Below, one piece after another: positions 1-7,878 of a DNA stretch of 41,735 nt. Numbering within the stretch: position 1 is the stretch's first letter; every line of letters starts with the position of its first letter. The stretch is from Halobacteriales archaeon QS_6_64_34 (GTDB lineage Archaea > Halobacteriota > Halobacteria > Halobacteriales > Haloarculaceae): assembly GCA_003020925.1 (NCBI GenBank), contig PXRT01000004.1:170477-212211 (forward strand). Reading direction: 5' to 3'. The position numbers were made by a program, and so were the translations under genes. The notes beneath the pieces were generated by a model. It did not search any database. It saw only the letters and a program-made list of their open reading frames with translations, and was not told the origin of the DNA.

Positions 1-100
1 TGCAACGAGCGGAGTGAGTGAAGCGCGCAGCGAGTCGCAGTAGTCGAGCGGTCGGGGGCTTTCTGGCTGGTGACAGTCTGAATCGCCTAACTAAACACCA
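1..100 (+). repeat. Dispersed repeat element, left-end partial copy
   Basis: The first 100 bases share three blocks with the element at 24 kb: CGCAGCGAGTCGC at 26-38, GGGGGCTTTCTGGCTG at 54-69 and TAACTAAACAC at 88-98. Block spacing matches the 24-kb copy exactly (15 bases, then 34 from start to start), while the sequence between blocks differs. The copy is cut by the window start. Its function is unknown. Confidence 0.7.
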
Positions 101-121
101 CCACCAGCAGTTATTGTCGAC

Positions 122-140
122 GGCGGGTGACCAACCCGCC
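122..140. terminator. Hairpin just downstream of the padR stop
   Basis: A perfect 7-bp stem (GGCGGGT/ACCCGCC) with a 5-base loop lies 17 bases beyond the padR stop in its direction of transcription. No T-run follows on the minus strand, so its role as a terminator is only a possibility. Confidence 0.25.
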
Positions 141-157
141 TCGCGGTCCAGACGGCG

Positions 158-433
158 TTAGGCTACGACGTACTGGGACTCCCAGTCCTGCCGTGCGTCA
201 AGTTCGCGTTCGCCCCGCCGTGTCAGCGTATAGAAGTTCGTCCGCCGGTCGCGCTGGCCTTTCTCGACCAGCCCTTTCTCGACCAGCGTATCGAGGTTCG
301 GGTAGAGCCGCCCGTGGTTGACCTCGCTCTCGTAGTACTCCTCGAGTTCCTCCTTTATCGCGAGCCCGTGTGGTTCGTCCAGTCCGGCGATGACGTACAA
401 CAGGTCACGCTGGAACCCAGTCAAGTCGTGCAT
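158..433 (-). CDS. PadR-family winged-helix transcriptional regulator
   Basis: This 91-residue protein is an almost pure winged helix. It begins LTGFQRDLLYVIAGL, continues with a recognition region around HGRLYPNLDTLVEKGLV, and ends in a basic wing (GQRDRRTNFYTLTRRG). That pattern and length are typical of compact haloarchaeal PadR regulators, which lack the long C-terminal dimerisation domain of bacterial PadR. Its ligand and targets are unknown. It reads leftward, away from the TraB gene. A TATA-like box at 462-470 lies about 33 bases before the ATG, and an inverted repeat upstream of that (486-498) could be an operator. The family call is firm; the role is inferred only in general terms. 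Confidence 0.88.
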   Translation of the reverse strand: MHDLTGFQRDLLYVIAGLDEPHGLAIKEELEEYYESEVNHGRLYPNLDTLVEKGLVEKGQRDRRTNFYTLTRRGERELDARQDWESQYVVA

Positions 434-461
434 GTGTCTCGTTTTTCAGTTGGTGTCCACA

Positions 462-498
462 CATATCATAGTTGCTAAAATATTCGTAAGCTACTTAC
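462..498 (-). promoter_or_regulatory. padR promoter with candidate operator dyad
   Basis: In the minus direction a TATA-like stretch (TATGATAT, 462-470) precedes the ATG at 433 by about 33 bases. Immediately upstream is the perfect dyad GTAAG-CTA-CTTAC at 486-498. The surrounding 450-560 region is clearly AT-rich compared with its GC-rich neighbours. Autoregulation by PadR is inferred. Confidence 0.4.
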
Positions 499-680
499 CA
501 ATAAGTTATCTAACGCTGTGGGGTGGTTACCGCTATTTAGCTTCTGTAATTTAATAGTAATTATAGAGCAAGGAGACGGGCAGTTTCCGAGACCTCATTC
601 TAAACTGTCACTCTTCCCGGGGTCGAGTTGTGTCGGCCAACCCGACAACGGTAAAGGAAGCGACTGTGTAACCCGGCGTG

Positions 681-2204
681 ATGACCGAACACACGGCGTC
701 GGCGGGCGAGGAGTTTCCCGAACCGAGAGGCGAGGGGTCCGTCGAAGTCGTGGGGACCGCCCACGTCTCCGAGCAGAGCGTCGAAGAGGTCGAACGGACA
801 CTCGAGGAGCGCCGCCCCGACATCGTGGCCGTCGAACTCGACGAGGGCCGCTACCGGCAGATGCAGGGGGAGACACCCGAGGACCTCGATGCGAGCGACT
901 TGCTGCGGGGGAACACGGTCTTTCAGTTCCTGGCCTACTGGATGCTGTCGTACATTCAGGCCCGCCTGGGGGACCGCTTCGACGTCGACCCCGGCGCCGA
1001 TATGAAAGCCGCCATCGACACCGCCGAGGAACTGGGTCTCGGCCTCGCGCTGGTCGACCGGGACATCCAGACGACGGTCCAGCGGTTCTGGGCACGGCTG
1101 ACCGCCGGAGAGAAACTGACGCTGCTGGCGAGTCTGCTGGCGGAGATGGGACCACCGCTCACCGTCGGCCTCACCATCGGTGCCGTCTTCGGCGGCGCCA
1201 TCGCCGTCGTCGCCGGTGCCTTCCTCGGAACTATCCTGCTCCCGGCGGGCGGGTTCGGCGGTGCGATACCGGGTGGACTCGTCGGCCTGCTGGATACGCT
1301 GCTCGTCGTCGTCACGGCGAGTCTCGTCGTCGGCCTCCCTCTCGCCGTCCTGCTCGCCCGGCTGGGCGGCGATGCCGAAGACGTCGAAGCGTTCGACATC
1401 GAACAGATGACCGACACCGATGTCGTGAGCGCGATGATGGAGGAGTTCCGTCAGTTCTCCCCCGGCGGGGCAGCGGCGCTCATCGACGAGCGTGACGCCT
1501 TCATCGCGCACCGACTCCTCGAACTCCGCGACGGGGGCTACCACGTCGTCGCTATCGTCGGGGCCGGCCACCGGGAAGGTATCGAGCGCTACCTCGAACG
1601 TCCCGATGAGCTCCCGCCGATGTCGACACTGGTCGGTACGGAGAGCGGCGGGCGGTTCTCCTTGTACGAACTCGTGGGCTATACCATCGGCCTGGCCTTC
1701 CTGGTCTTTTTCGGCCTGCTCGTGCTGGGCGGGGCGAGCCGGACCATCTTGCTCGAACTGTTCGTCGCACTCGTCGTCGTCAACGCCGTCTGTGCGGGCG
1801 GGCTGGCGAAACTCGCGGGCGCACACTGGACGAGCGCCGCCACAGCGGGACTCTTTGGCTGGCTGACCAGCCTCTTCCCGCTGCTTGCGGCCGGCTGGTT
1901 CGCCGGCTACGTCGAGTTGCGCTACATCTCCGTCAACGTCGGTGATATCGCGACACTCAACGAGATACTGGGCGACGAGGAGGCCCCCATCGGCGACCTC
2001 CTCGCCCGGATGCGAGCCGTCCCGCTGTTCCGGCTGATTCTCATCGTCGCGCTGGCAAACGTCGGCAGCGCCATCGCCTCCTACGTCTTCTTCCCACTCT
2101 TGCTCCCCTATATCGCGGCCGATATCGGCGGTATCGACGGGGTGACGCGGCTGCTCTGGGCCGGTATCGAACAGGGCGCACGGATACTCGTGGGGGTGGT
2201 GTGA
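681..2204 (+). CDS. TraB/PrgY-family membrane protein
   Basis: The N-terminal ~230 residues match the TraB/GumN-type fold: VVGTAHVSEQSVEEVERTL, then VAVELDEGRYRQM, and later VAIVGAGHREGIERYL. A long hydrophobic insertion and a multi-helix C-terminal half indicate several membrane spans. The archaeal family is usually about 500 residues, as here (507). It has been described as pheromone shutdown-related or protease-like, but its archaeal role is not established. An ATG at 681 follows an in-frame GTG at 678; the ATG is preferred. The stop overlaps the next ATG by one base (TGATG), so the M50 protease gene is translationally coupled, suggesting both act together on membrane proteins. Confidence 0.85.
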   Translation: MTEHTASAGEEFPEPRGEGSVEVVGTAHVSEQSVEEVERTLEERRPDIVAVELDEGRYRQMQGETPEDLDASDLLRGNTVFQFLAYWMLSYIQARLGDRFDVDPGADMKAAIDTAEELGLGLALVDRDIQTTVQRFWARLTAGEKLTLLASLLAEMGPPLTVGLTIGAVFGGAIAVVAGAFLGTILLPAGGFGGAIPGGLVGLLDTLLVVVTASLVVGLPLAVLLARLGGDAEDVEAFDIEQMTDTDVVSAMMEEFRQFSPGGAAALIDERDAFIAHRLLELRDGGYHVVAIVGAGHREGIERYLERPDELPPMSTLVGTESGGRFSLYELVGYTIGLAFLVFFGLLVLGGASRTILLELFVALVVVNAVCAGGLAKLAGAHWTSAATAGLFGWLTSLFPLLAAGWFAGYVELRYISVNVGDIATLNEILGDEEAPIGDLLARMRAVPLFRLILIVALANVGSAIASYVFFPLLLPYIAADIGGIDGVTRLLWAGIEQGARILVGVV

Positions 2205-2785
2205 TGAATCTCCAGTTCAGCGGGCGCGAACTCCGTGACCTCGCCGTCGCGTGGCTCGCACTCGGTGTCGCCTTTACGCTCCTGCTGGAGCGGGAGCTAG
2301 TCGCGGCACTCAATCTGGGTGGGCAGCTGGGCGGTCTGAACCCCCCGGCCGTTGCCCAGACGCTCCTCGTCAGCCTGCTGACCGTCGGCGTTGGCTTCCT
2401 GTTGCACGAACTCGCACACAAAGTAGTGGCCGTTCGCTTCGGCCAGGTCGCGGCGTTCCGGGCCGACTACCGCATGCTCGGCTTCGTCATCGTCGGCGCG
2501 CTGGTCGGGTTCCTCTTTGCCGCGCCCGGCGCCGTCGTCCACCGGGGCCACATTACCGCGAGACAGAACGGGCTCATCGCGCTGGCGGGGCCGGTGACGA
2601 ACCTCCTGCTCGCGGTCGTCTTCCTGGTGCCGTATCTCGCCGTTCTGACCGCTGGCTCGAGCGGCTTCCTCGCGGACCTGGCAACGCGGGGCCTGCAGAT
2701 AAACCTCCTGCTGGCGGGGTTCAACATGCTCCCTTTCGGCCCGCTCGACGGGCGCAAAATTCGGGCCTGGAGCACGCTCGTCTGA
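2204..2785 (+). CDS. Site-2 protease-like (M50) membrane metalloprotease, 3' end cut by a stop codon
   Basis: The 193-residue product has the zinc motif HELAH (in FLLHELAHKVVAVRFG) in a hydrophobic helix and the second motif NMLPFGPLDGRK near the end, where Asp should be the third zinc ligand. These define the M50 / site-2 protease family, which cleaves substrates within the membrane. After the TGA at 2783-2785 the same frame continues for 18 codons to TAG at 2840-2842 and encodes a hydrophobic segment (VVVAVPSIVLAVGALFVL). That looks like the missing last transmembrane helix, so the TGA probably replaced a TGG (Trp). Both zinc motifs lie before the stop, so residual function is possible. A sequencing error is the main alternative. 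Confidence 0.8.
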   Translation: MNLQFSGRELRDLAVAWLALGVAFTLLLERELVAALNLGGQLGGLNPPAVAQTLLVSLLTVGVGFLLHELAHKVVAVRFGQVAAFRADYRMLGFVIVGALVGFLFAAPGAVVHRGHITARQNGLIALAGPVTNLLLAVVFLVPYLAVLTAGSSGFLADLATRGLQINLLLAGFNMLPFGPLDGRKIRAWSTLV

Positions 2786-2842
2786 GTCGTCGTCGCGGTG
2801 CCGTCTATCGTCCTCGCCGTCGGCGCGCTGTTCGTGCTCTAG
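2786..2842 (+). other. In-frame continuation of the M50 protease gene after a TGA
   Basis: Eighteen sense codons follow the TGA in the same frame and end at TAG 2840-2842. They translate to a near-uniformly hydrophobic segment of Val, Ala, Ile and Leu, as expected for a terminal transmembrane helix. The full length would be 212 residues. Confidence 0.65.
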
Positions 2843-2879
2843 CGATGGGCTTTTGCCCGCCCCACGCACCGGTTTCGAT

Positions 2880-3881
2880 ATGACCGAAGACGACGCGACT
2901 CCCGACGACACAGCGGAGGAGGGCCTGACGTACGCCGAGACGGGCGTGGACATCGGCGCGAGCGAGGCCGCGACGAAGGCGCTCATCGGCGCGGCCGGCG
3001 AGTTCGAGGGCGACTACGCCGGCCTCGTGGATATCGGCGACCAGTATCTGGCACTGGCCACCGACGGGGTCGGGACGAAGCTGCTGGTCGCGGAGGCGGT
3101 CGACGACTACGCTACCATTGGCATCGACTGCATGGCGATGAACGTCAACGACCTCCTGGCGGCCGGTGTCGAGCCGGTCGCGTTCGTCGACTACCTCGCC
3201 GTCGAGGTGCCGGACGAAGCGACGAGCGAAGACATCGGCGAAGGCCTGCGGGAGGGCGCCAGACGAGCCGGCGTCGCACTCGTCGGGGGCGAAACGGCGG
3301 TGATGCCCGACGTCATCAAGGGGCTGGACATCGCCGGGACCTGCGCCGGACTCGCGCCGAAGGACGCCGTCTTCCCGGGCGAGGCCGAAGCCGGCGACGC
3401 CATCGTCGGCTGGCCCTCCTCGGGCATCCACTCGAACGGGCTGACGCTGGCCCGCGAGGCCGTGACCAGAAATCACGAGTACACCGACCCGTTCCCGCCC
3501 GCACCGGAGCGGTCCATCGCCGAGGAACTCCTGACACCGACGCGCATCTACAGTGAGGTCCTGGCCCCCCTGCGCGGGGTCGAGACCCACGCCGCCGCCC
3601 ACGTCACCGGCGGCGGGTGGACGAACCTCACGCGGATGGGCGCCTACCGCTACGAGATTATGGACGCCTTCGACCCCCAGCCCGTCTTCGGGTTCGTCCA
3701 GGACGAAGGGAACGTCGACGACGAGGAGATGCACCGAACGTTCAACATGGGTACCGGGTTCGTCGCGACACTCCCTGAGAAGGACGCCGATGCGGTTGTC
3801 GAAGCGAGCGACGATGCGCGGATTATCGGTCACGTAGAAGAGGGCGAGGAAGCGGTCGCAGTTCGTGGGCTCGAAATCTAG
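2880..3881 (+). CDS. purM: Phosphoribosylformylglycinamidine cyclo-ligase (AIR synthetase)
   Basis: PurM closes the imidazole ring in purine synthesis, turning FGAM and ATP into AIR. The 333-residue protein follows the family throughout: LTYAETGVDIGA at the start, LATDGVGTKLLVAE for ATP and metal binding, GIDCMAMNVNDLLAAGVEPVAF, ALVGGETAVMPD, GWPSSGIHSNGLTLARE and AHVTGGGWTNLTRM. The ATG at 2880 is preferred over an upstream TTG because a TATA-like element (CTTTTGCC, about 2850) sits about 29 bases before it, implying a leaderless transcript. It follows the interrupted M50 gene with its own promoter and converges with the HTH-CBS regulator. Confidence 0.96.
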   Translation: MTEDDATPDDTAEEGLTYAETGVDIGASEAATKALIGAAGEFEGDYAGLVDIGDQYLALATDGVGTKLLVAEAVDDYATIGIDCMAMNVNDLLAAGVEPVAFVDYLAVEVPDEATSEDIGEGLREGARRAGVALVGGETAVMPDVIKGLDIAGTCAGLAPKDAVFPGEAEAGDAIVGWPSSGIHSNGLTLAREAVTRNHEYTDPFPPAPERSIAEELLTPTRIYSEVLAPLRGVETHAAAHVTGGGWTNLTRMGAYRYEIMDAFDPQPVFGFVQDEGNVDDEEMHRTFNMGTGFVATLPEKDADAVVEASDDARIIGHVEEGEEAVAVRGLEI

Positions 3882-3971
3882 GACTGGTGGCGTAGCTGTT
3901 TATCGGATATCGCCCGACTCGTGGACGTATAGCACCAGCAAGAGACTACAGCACTCCACACGAGCGGGGGG

Positions 3972-4514
3972 TTAGCTGACGGTCCGAGCGATGTCGGCCT
4001 CGGTGATGACGCCGACCGTGTGACCGTCCTCGACTACCATCACGGCCGCGTTGTGGTTGAGATACGCATCCACCTCGTCGATGGTGGCATCAGGTTCGAC
4101 GGTGGCAATGGACTCGTGCATCACCTCCGCGACGGGGAGTTCGCCGACGTTCTCCTCGGGCCGCTGGCGGATGTCGGAGTTGCCGATGAGTCCCTGCGGG
4201 GCGCCGTCGCGGATGACCGGCACCTGGGAGTACCCTTTTTCGTCCATCAGTTCCTTGCTCTGGTGGACCGAATCGTCCGGCTCCACGCTGACTACGGGCG
4301 AGTTCATCACGTCGCGGGCGCGGATGATACCGCCCTCGGCCTCGTCTAAGGCGTTGACGATGCGACGGAGTGTCGAGAGGCGCGGGTCCACGTCACCGCC
4401 TTCGATACGGGCGATGAGCGGCTGGGAGACGTCGGCGTGTTCGGCCAGCTCGCTCTGGGTAAGCTCCAGTTCGTTCCGGCGCTCACGCAGGTCCTCCGGC
4501 GTCGGCAAGTCCAT
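3972..4514 (-). CDS. HTH-XRE transcriptional regulator with two CBS domains
   Basis: Residues 1-60 form a Cro/C1-type helix-turn-helix (LTQSELAEHADVSQPLIARIEGGDVDPRLSTLRRIV). Residues ~65-180 hold two CBS motifs: ARDVMNSPVVSVEPDDSV... and VAEVMHESIATVEPDATI... ending GVITEADIARTVS. CBS pairs bind adenosine nucleotides such as AMP, ATP or S-adenosylmethionine, so this is probably a nucleotide-sensing repressor or activator. The 180-residue length is typical of this common archaeal family. The minus-strand box TTTTTTAATTA at 4534-4544 is placed as its TATA element, about 24 bases from the ATG. Targets are unknown. Confidence 0.9.
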   Translation of the reverse strand: MDLPTPEDLRERRNELELTQSELAEHADVSQPLIARIEGGDVDPRLSTLRRIVNALDEAEGGIIRARDVMNSPVVSVEPDDSVHQSKELMDEKGYSQVPVIRDGAPQGLIGNSDIRQRPEENVGELPVAEVMHESIATVEPDATIDEVDAYLNHNAAVMVVEDGHTVGVITEADIARTVS

Positions 4515-4533
4515 AGTACGTCATAACTCGGGG

Positions 4534-4544
4534 TAATTAAAAAA
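4534..4544 (-). promoter_or_regulatory. TATA box of the HTH-CBS gene, also a T-run after the DUF555 gene
   Basis: On the minus strand TTTTTTAATTA lies 14-24 bases beyond the stop of the upstream DUF555 gene and about 24 bases before the HTH-CBS ATG. The same AT block can act as a T6 terminator for one transcript and as the TATA box of the next. Confidence 0.5.
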
Positions 4545-4557
4545 CCCAGGGGTCCTG

Positions 4558-4926
4558 TCAGGCTTCGGCTTCCGCGCCGTCGTCTTCCCCGGTCTCGAAC
4601 ACTTCGATTACTTTCAGGGGTACGTCCCGCAGGGCGCCGCCGATTTCGCTCTTGGCGATGCGCTGGGCGTGCTCGACCGATTCGGCGTTGAACACGTCCA
4701 TCTCCAGGACGAGCCCGACCAGCGCGGTGTCAGCCGCGATAAAGGACGAATCGAACGGTTCGCCACAGGCCGGACACCCAGTGGCACCGACCTCCACCTC
4801 TACGTAGTCCATGTCCGCCTCGTTGAGTCGCTTGCCGGCCTCGCTGACGGCGACACCGATGGCATCGTCGATATCTTCCACGTCACGGACCAACCAGGCA
4901 GCTTCCATCGCCACGAGATAGTTCAT
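4558..4926 (-). CDS. UPF0212 / DUF555 family protein
   Basis: This 122-residue protein matches the archaeal UPF0212 (DUF555) family: [20 protein letters not shown] at the start, a Cys pair in [35 protein letters not shown], and [19 protein letters not shown]. No biochemical role is established for the family. The CPAC pair suggests metal binding or redox sensitivity, which is inference. The acidic tail is a typical halophilic extension. It is transcribed leftward ahead of the HTH-CBS regulator with a 43-base gap that holds a T-run and a TATA-like box, so the two are probably separate transcripts. Confidence 0.9.
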   Translation of the reverse strand: MNYLVAMEAAWLVRDVEDIDDAIGVAVSEAGKRLNEADMDYVEVEVGATGCPACGEPFDSSFIAADTALVGLVLEMDVFNAESVEHAQRIAKSEIGGALRDVPLKVIEVFETGEDDGAEAEA

Positions 4927-5160
4927 ACACCGACTGTTGGGGGCTGGCTACTCGTTAGTTGCGGTTCGGGACGCCGCGCACGTCACGATTACTATCCGCA
5001 TAAGTTACGAGAACGAGGGACCAACTAGACTGCCCCGTTACGGAACTGGGCCCGGAAACACCATCTCTAGTTGTGCGAATGACAAGTAAATTCCAACCGC
5101 CATACGGCGGCGCCCCTGTTCGGCACGAAGCGTATGACCTACCCCAGTTCTTTCCCCAAC

Positions 5161-5170
5161 CTTTATATAC
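5161..5170 (+). promoter_or_regulatory. TATA box upstream of the 56-aa protein gene
   Basis: CTTTATATAC lies about 35 bases before the ATG at 5201. It is the best-looking TATA element between 4.9 and 5.4 kb and supports the short gene downstream being real. Confidence 0.65.
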
Positions 5171-5200
5171 TGGTTCGGGCCACGGTGGAGTGACGCGAAC

Positions 5201-5371
5201 ATGGCTGCCCGACTCCATACCGCAACGATATTCGCGCTGTACCAGCTCACACTGCTCGCCGGCATCGTACTGCTGCCGCTGGCGATGGTTACCGAACGGT
5301 TCGGCGTCCGGCTACCGGTCGACCGCGCCGTCGATGGGCTCAACGACGCCTACGAACAGGCCCAGGAGTAA
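5201..5371 (+). CDS. Small membrane protein upstream of the proteasome gene
   Basis: An ATG-TAA reading frame of 56 residues begins MAARLHTATIFALYQLTLLA, has one clear transmembrane segment (residues ~8-30, rich in Leu/Ile/Ala) and ends with a short amphipathic tail (VDRAVDGLNDAYEQAQE). A strong TATA box sits about 35 bases upstream, and the stop is 47 bases before the psmB ATG with a separate psmB promoter between. Codon use is GC-rich at third positions like that of its neighbours. No function is recognised. The position suggests a conserved small membrane protein, though conservation cannot be tested here. Confidence 0.65.
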   Translation: MAARLHTATIFALYQLTLLAGIVLLPLAMVTERFGVRLPVDRAVDGLNDAYEQAQE

Positions 5372-5384
5372 CGGGCAGGTCCAC

Positions 5385-5393
5385 AGTTTTATC
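5385..5393 (+). promoter_or_regulatory. psmB TATA box
   Basis: AGTTTTATC is centred about 30 bases before the psmB ATG at 5419. This fits a leaderless haloarchaeal transcript. Confidence 0.55.
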
Positions 5394-5418
5394 AGCGGCC
5401 GACCGCTACCGGGCGGTA

Positions 5419-6135
5419 ATGAACGACCCGAACGCTCCGCTTTCACAGCCGCCGACAGCCGACCGGTTCCGGACCGACCCCTACGAGCCCGAGGTGGGCT
5501 CGTTGCCCGAGCGCTCCGGCGAGGACGACGAGACGGTCAACAAGACCGGGACGACCACCATCGGCATCACGACCAGCGAGGGTGTCGTCATCGCCACCGA
5601 TATGCGGGCCTCCCTCGGCGGCCGGTTTGTCTCCAACAAGAACGTCCAGAAGGTCGAGCAGATTCACCCCACCGCCGCCCTCACCCTCGTCGGCAGCGTC
5701 GGCGGCGCACAGTCCTTTATCCGTTCCCTGCGGGCCGAGGTCAACCTCTACGAGGCCCGCCGCGACGAGGACATGAGCATGCAGGCCCTCTCGACGCTTG
5801 CCGGGAACTTCGCTCGCGGCGGCCCCTTCTTCGCTATCAATCCCATCCTCGGCGGCGTCGACGATGATGGCCACCACATCTACTCTATCGACCCGGCCGG
5901 CGGCGTCATGCAGGATGATTACACCGTGACGGGCTCGGGGCTGACCGTCGCCTACGGGACCCTCGAGGACCGCTACGAGGACGACATGAGCAACGAGGAA
6001 GCCAAAGAGGTGGCCGCTGCCGCCATCAACGCCGCCACAGAGCGCGACACCGGCTCCGGAAACGGCATCTATCTGGCCGACGTGACGAGCGAGGGCGTCG
6101 ATATCAACGGATACGACTTCGACGAGCTGCTGTAA
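5419..6135 (+). CDS. psmB: 20S proteasome beta subunit
   Basis: PsmB is the proteolytic subunit of the archaeal 20S proteasome in the cytoplasm. The 238-residue precursor has a 44-residue acidic propeptide ending in NKTG, followed by TTTIGITTSEGVVIATDMRA. Autocleavage after Gly44 should expose Thr45 as the N-terminal nucleophile. The Lys of the SNKNVQKVEQIHP segment and the LTLVGSVGGAQSFIRSLRAE helix are also typical. Haloarchaeal beta subunits have similarly long propeptides. It has its own TATA box at 5385-5393, and a T5 run directly follows the stop. No alpha subunit gene is nearby, which is normal for this group. Confidence 0.97.
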   Translation: MNDPNAPLSQPPTADRFRTDPYEPEVGSLPERSGEDDETVNKTGTTTIGITTSEGVVIATDMRASLGGRFVSNKNVQKVEQIHPTAALTLVGSVGGAQSFIRSLRAEVNLYEARRDEDMSMQALSTLAGNFARGGPFFAINPILGGVDDDGHHIYSIDPAGGVMQDDYTVTGSGLTVAYGTLEDRYEDDMSNEEAKEVAAAAINAATERDTGSGNGIYLADVTSEGVDINGYDFDELL

Positions 6136-6475
6136 ACCCACTTTTTACAGCACGGGGTTTCCTCGCGCCGCTACGCGGCGCTGTGGGAACCCCGTACTCC
6201 AAAAACTTGGGGAAAAACGGCCGGACGCTCGTTTCACTCGCGTCCGGTGAAACGGCTCACTCTGTTCGCCGTATGCTTACCACGGACAGCCACACCCTCC
6301 CCAGCCGATTCGCTCGGCGAAGCCTCGCTCATCCCTCGCGCGTACTTCGCGGCCGTCACCGCGAAGGTGCGCGCCAGAATCTGGACCTATTACGCAGTTA
6401 TAAGCATACCGCGCCGAGCGTAGCGAGGCGCGTTGGAGCCGGGGGAACTAAACACCGAGAAATCGGAGTCCCGGT
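6136..6475 (+). other. 340-base intergenic region between psmB and the phosphohexomutase
   Basis: No convincing gene is seen here. The region begins with CCCACTTTTTAC (T-run 6142-6146, likely end of the psmB transcript). It contains a hairpin with arms near 6153 and 6188, the motif CAAAAACTTGGGGAAAAAC at 6200-6218, and the inverted repeat GTTTCAC...GTGAAAC near 6230-6253. A TATA-like GTTATAAGC follows near 6397, then a 6-bp stem at 6410-6432 and a short hairpin with a GAAA loop at 6455-6466 just before the next ATG. The last 80 bases therefore look like a structured leader for the downstream gene. Confidence 0.5.
6142..6147 (+). terminator. T-run after psmB
   Basis: TTTTT follows the psmB stop by about six bases. 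Archaeal termination typically uses such U-runs, and a hairpin and an A-run complementary to this T-run lie downstream (see the 6138-6218 finding). Confidence 0.5.
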
Positions 6476-7831
6476 ATGGAACTGTTCGGGACGGCCGGAA
6501 TCCGTGGCGGGGTCGACGAGCAGGTCACACCCGAGCTGGCGCTGTCGGTCGGCCGGGCAGCAGGACAGGACGGCGACGAGTTCGCCGTGGGCCACGACGG
6601 CCGGGTCACCTCGCCGGCGCTGGCCGACGCCGTGGCTGCCGGGCTTGCGAGTGCCGGTGTGGACGTAGGCCGGGTCGGACAGGTCCCGACGCCCGCGCTG
6701 GCCTATGCCTCACAGGGCCGCCGTGGCGTGATGGTGACCGCGAGCCACAATCCGCCGACGGACAACGGGCTGAAGCTATTTGCCGACGGGCGAGAGTACA
6801 CCGACGAGGCCGAGGCGGCGGTCGAGCGCCGTGTCGAGTCGGGCGTCACACCCACGTCGTGGGACGCGTGGGGCGACGGTCTCACAGAGGACGTACTGCC
6901 GGCGTATCGGACCGCAGTCGCCGACTACGCGCGCCAGTTCGGGGCCGACCCCGAGCGCCTGACCGTCGCCCTGGACTGTGGGAACGGGATGGCGAGCGTG
7001 GCGACGCCGCAAGTCCTGCGTGCCCTCGATGCCGGCGTCGTCACGGTCGAGGCCAACGTCGACGGGCGCTTTCCGGGCCGTCAGAGCAAGCCCACGCCGG
7101 AGACATTGGGGGCGTTCAGCCGGTTCGTGGCCGACACGACCGCCGATTTGGGAGTTGCTCACGACGGCGACGCTGACCGTATCGTCGTCCTCGACAGCGA
7201 CGGCGAGATAGTCCACGAAGACACCGTGCTGGCGATGCTGGCCGAGCACTACACCGGCGCGGCGACCGTCGACGACCCCGTCGTGGTGACGACGCCAAAC
7301 GCCTCCGGACGGATTGACGAGCGAGTCGACGCCGCCGGGGGACGTGTCGAGCGCGTCCGACTGGGCGCGTTACACGAGGGTATCGCCCGCGAGCGCCGCA
7401 ATGCCACGGAAGACACCGAAGTCGTCTTCGCCGCCGAGCCCTGGAAACACGTCCACCCCGCCTTCGGCGGCTGGATAGACGGCGTCGCGAGCGCGGCCGT
7501 CCTCACGCGGCTGGTCGCGGCCGAGGGACTCGACCGGCGCCGCGCGGCCATCACGGAGCGACCCTACCGGAAGGTCAGCGTCGACTGTCCCGACAGCCAG
7601 AAGCCGGCAGTGATGGCGGCTCTAGAGAGCGAACTACCCGATGCCTTCCCCGAGAGCGCGGTCGCCACGGACCACGGCGTGCGCCTCACCTTCCCCGACG
7701 ACGCCTGGGTGCTCGTCCGGCCGAGCGGGACCGAGCCGTACGTCCGCATCTACGCCGAAAGCGACGACGTCGACGCGCTGGTCGAGGACGTACGGACAGT
7801 CGTCGAGTCGGCCATCGAGGACGCCCCATAG
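6476..7831 (+). CDS. Phosphohexomutase (phosphoglucosamine/phosphomannomutase family)
   Basis: This is an alpha-D-phosphohexomutase of 451 residues, which moves phosphate between C6 and C1 of a hexose phosphate. The four family landmarks are mostly clear. The phosphoserine loop TASHNPPTDNG has Ser90. The Mg site HDGDADR covers 229-235. The C-terminal phosphate loop is RPSGTEPYVRIYAES. The third (sugar-binding) loop is unusual: where most members have a GE-x-SGH type motif, this has EPWKH at 321-325. Substrate therefore cannot be assigned with confidence among glucosamine-, mannose- and glucose-phosphates. A structured leader of about 50 bases may precede the ATG. Confidence 0.88.
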   Translation: MELFGTAGIRGGVDEQVTPELALSVGRAAGQDGDEFAVGHDGRVTSPALADAVAAGLASAGVDVGRVGQVPTPALAYASQGRRGVMVTASHNPPTDNGLKLFADGREYTDEAEAAVERRVESGVTPTSWDAWGDGLTEDVLPAYRTAVADYARQFGADPERLTVALDCGNGMASVATPQVLRALDAGVVTVEANVDGRFPGRQSKPTPETLGAFSRFVADTTADLGVAHDGDADRIVVLDSDGEIVHEDTVLAMLAEHYTGAATVDDPVVVTTPNASGRIDERVDAAGGRVERVRLGALHEGIARERRNATEDTEVVFAAEPWKHVHPAFGGWIDGVASAAVLTRLVAAEGLDRRRAAITERPYRKVSVDCPDSQKPAVMAALESELPDAFPESAVATDHGVRLTFPDDAWVLVRPSGTEPYVRIYAESDDVDALVEDVRTVVESAIEDAP

Positions 7832-7841
7832 GTCAGCGTCG

Positions 7842-7865
7842 GCGGTGGGTATTTGCCCCCACCGC
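7842..7865 (+). promoter_or_regulatory. Hairpin and TATA-like element upstream of cdd
   Basis: GCGGTGGG (7842-7849) and CCCACCGC (7858-7865) form a perfect 8-bp stem whose loop contains the TATA-like TATTTG. The element is about 27 bases before the cdd ATG, the normal TATA distance. G-run/T-run/C-run promoters of this type recur in this window, for example upstream of purM. Confidence 0.45.
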
Positions 7866-7878
7866 GCGAGGGCCAGGT

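Noticed and set aside
600..1826. Long minus-strand frame opposite the TraB gene
   Set aside because: Its composition is that of an antisense shadow (runs of Glu, Asp, Gln, Arg) with no recognisable fold, while the plus strand encodes a clear family member.
2783..2785. TGA read as selenocysteine or Trp
   Set aside because: No SECIS-like structure or Sec machinery is visible and haloarchaea do not recode TGA in general. A point mutation or sequence error is simpler.
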